Assembly (NCBI GenBank): GCA_030600525.1
Contig: JAUVLX010000045.1
Coordinates: 1 to 15,398, forward strand
Direction: 5' to 3'
Origin: Desulfobulbus sp.
Lineage (GTDB): Bacteria; Desulfobacterota; Desulfobulbia; Desulfobulbales; Desulfobulbaceae
DNA length: 15,398 nucleotides
Below, piece after piece: positions 13,916 to 15,398 of the stretch; position 1 is the stretch's first letter; the number at the start of each line of letters is the position of its first letter. Made by a program: the position numbers and the translations under genes. Below the pieces are notes generated by a model. That model worked only from the letters and a program-made list of their open reading frames with translations. It was not told the origin of the DNA and made no database searches.

Positions 13916-15174
13916 GCCAACGTGTACAACAACGCAAACAGACCTCAGGCAGGGCGGTGGCCAAGCAACCGCCTAAGCCTGCCTATGTGCGCCCGGTTGT
14001 TGTGCAGAAGAGTAACCATGTGCAGGCAGCCAGTGATAAGTGGGAGCGACAAGCTGATAATGCAGCGATGCGTATTTTAGGAGAAGAACATGGCGTGGCA
14101 AAAAAGTTGACACCTCTTTCTGCGGCATCTGTTCACATTCCCGCAAGCCTCGCTGAACCACTATCTGGCAAACTTCGTCAAAAATTGGAAAAGGGATTTG
14201 GAGCAAATTTATCAGCAGTTCGGATTCATAGAGATGTAACCGCAAATGCGGCGGCGGCAAGGGAACATGCTCATGCCTTTACTTCCGGTTCGCATATTTA
14301 TTTTTCGAGTAATAGTTTCAATCCAGATTCTACTTGTGGTTATCACTTACTTAGCCATGAGATCGCGCACGTACTACAACAAACAGGTCGGCACCTCAGT
14401 GACGGATTATTTCACGCTACAGATATTACAAGTAGTGGGAATATTCAGAAACGTGAGTTTTATTTTATAGAAGAGCCGCAAGAGACAGGAACGGCTTTAG
14501 ACCTTGAAGCTATGGTGACGCTGTATCAAGGTTTAGTGCCTGCAAATGAAAGCGATCAACTAGAGGAGATTATTACCGAGGTAAGGATGCGACTCTTGCG
14601 AGATAACTCAGGGGCAACAGTAGCCTCATGGGTTACAGATACGCACGCTCTGGATAATGCCGACGATTATCCGCAGACGACACGAGCATTTGTCCACGAT
14701 TGTCTGAAGCGAATGGGATATTTTGAAGCGGCAGCCCATATGCTGCAAAGTGACCCCACATTACCAACCACATTTCACTCCTTTGAAACTTTTTTACATG
14801 CAACGCAGCTCATTGGCCAAGATTGGGTGTTTGGCCAATTGAGCCGTGAACCACTGCATTATTATTATCCATGGCAATTTGTCGATAGCTTCAGACGTTA
14901 TCTCTTTGGTCCAACGCGCGATATACAGTCGCTGTATTCCAGAAACAGAACGGGTGAGAGCGGCGAAGAGATAGAGCTGGGAGATTTCCAACCATTTGCA
15001 GACCGTACACTATCAGAAATATCGACGGATCATCTTAATCAAAACGAGCTTTACTATAGTGCAATCTATAATTTGAAGCGTGCCGATCAAGTACGCGTAA
15101 CCGCATTTCGCAGTATTGTTGAGGAAGTGAGTGCAGGTTTTGAAAATCCCAATCCGTTATACATACGGTACTAG
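13912..15174 (+). CDS. DUF4157 (eCIS core domain) HEIAH protein, possible cargo
   Basis: 420 residues to a TAG at 15172-15174. A basic, Gln-rich N-terminus (1-35) leads to 'KWERQADNAAMRIL' (43-56), then the DUF4157 domain (about 86-157): 'FGANLSAVRIHRDVTANAAA', 'HAFTSGSHIYFSS' and the metallopeptidase-like HEIAH at 149-153. DUF4157 marks eCIS-linked proteins and toxin-like cargo. Residues about 170-420 match nothing I recognise and are AT-richer with different codon preference from the genes before it, as expected for an exchangeable effector module. The start is an ATGA overlap. The reading frame continues open beyond the TAG to the window end, so this may be the N-terminal part of a larger protein, or two genes. 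Peptidase activity versus a targeting role is not settled by sequence. Confidence 0.88.
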   Translation: MSQRVQQRKQTSGRAVAKQPPKPAYVRPVVVQKSNHVQAASDKWERQADNAAMRILGEEHGVAKKLTPLSAASVHIPASLAEPLSGKLRQKLEKGFGANLSAVRIHRDVTANAAAAREHAHAFTSGSHIYFSSNSFNPDSTCGYHLLSHEIAHVLQQTGRHLSDGLFHATDITSSGNIQKREFYFIEEPQETGTALDLEAMVTLYQGLVPANESDQLEEIITEVRMRLLRDNSGATVASWVTDTHALDNADDYPQTTRAFVHDCLKRMGYFEAAAHMLQSDPTLPTTFHSFETFLHATQLIGQDWVFGQLSREPLHYYYPWQFVDSFRRYLFGPTRDIQSLYSRNRTGESGEEIELGDFQPFADRTLSEISTDHLNQNELYYSAIYNLKRADQVRVTAFRSIVEEVSAGFENPNPLYIRY

Positions 15175-15398
15175 GTAGCAAATCGTTTTGTTGCATCATT
15201 GAAGTCAGTCAGTGAAACCGGGGAAGAAGGAAGTATCGTAAGACTTATGATCCGGCAACGTGATTCTTTATTGACGGTTGCCCAGAGAGCAATGGAAGTC
15301 TGGGGAGAAGTCATGCGCCTTAAGCAGCAAGCAGAAACCTCCGGCATGAGTGATGAACTCATTGAGGTGCTCACACTATACGGTAGCCGCACTGAACT
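15175..15398 (+). CDS. Open in-frame region after the DUF4157 stop (partial gene or continuation)
   Basis: The 74 codons following the TAG are open in the same frame to the window edge and read like helical protein ('SIVRLMIRQRDSLLTVAQRA', 'MEVWGEVMRLKQQAE'). No ribosome site precedes the candidate starts (TTG 15199, ATG 15247, ATG 15289), so a separate gene is poorly supported. The alternatives are a nonsense-split DUF4157 protein, amber readthrough, or a new gene with a weak start. The opposite strand is also open here, which tempers the case. There is no homology I recognise. Confidence 0.45.

Noticed and set aside
1..15398. CRISPR arrays, tRNA or rRNA genes, intact insertion sequences
   Set aside because: No regularly spaced repeats, no tRNA-like cloverleaf or rRNA sequence and no transposase motifs were recognised by eye.

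Overview
The window looks like a chromosomal segment of an anaerobic Gram-negative bacterium, plausibly a desulfobacterial (Desulfobulbales-like) lineage. That placement is inference from gene content: a glycyl radical enzyme with its activase, an NfeD/paraslipin pair, a DUF401 remnant and a contractile injection locus. No marker gene fixes the taxon.

Left block (1-3955, minus strand). Reading leftward from 3955: a broken DUF401-type membrane gene; an nfeD gene and a QmcA/paraslipin-type SPFH gene whose stop and start codons share one base; an intrinsic terminator (1925-1952); a 13-bp inverted repeat that overlaps a possible promoter; a radical-SAM glycyl-radical activase; and, 2 nt after its stop, the N-terminal 311 residues of a glycyl radical enzyme that runs off the left edge. 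Its visible part resembles trans-4-hydroxy-L-proline dehydratase (HypD).

Middle (4017-5536). One plus-strand gene for a small unnamed protein with a coiled coil, a membrane segment and cysteines, then about 700 nt without a credible gene. This gap holds an 18-bp hairpin, a competing 10-bp hairpin, smaller dyads, and the likely control region of the downstream operon.

Right block (5537-15398, plus strand). This is the proximal part of an extracellular contractile injection system (eCIS, phage-tail-like particle): an oversized contractile sheath, a T4 gp19-like tube protein, a T4 gp26-like baseplate protein with two CxxC pairs, a basic low-complexity protein, a DUF4255 (Afp16/Pvc16-like) cap protein with a long C-terminal extension, an Afp15/Pvc15-like AAA+ ATPase, a 79-residue protein and a DUF4157 HEIAH protein. 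Four junctions are ATGA overlaps, so this is one tightly coupled operon. Spike, LysM, remaining baseplate, tape-measure and most cargo genes are not in the window and probably lie to the right.

Main points of interest: the large insertion in the sheath; the DUF4157 gene, whose TAG stop is followed by an in-frame open region to the window end; its AT-richer, possibly swapped C-terminal region; the divergent linker protein; and the structured leader upstream of the sheath.
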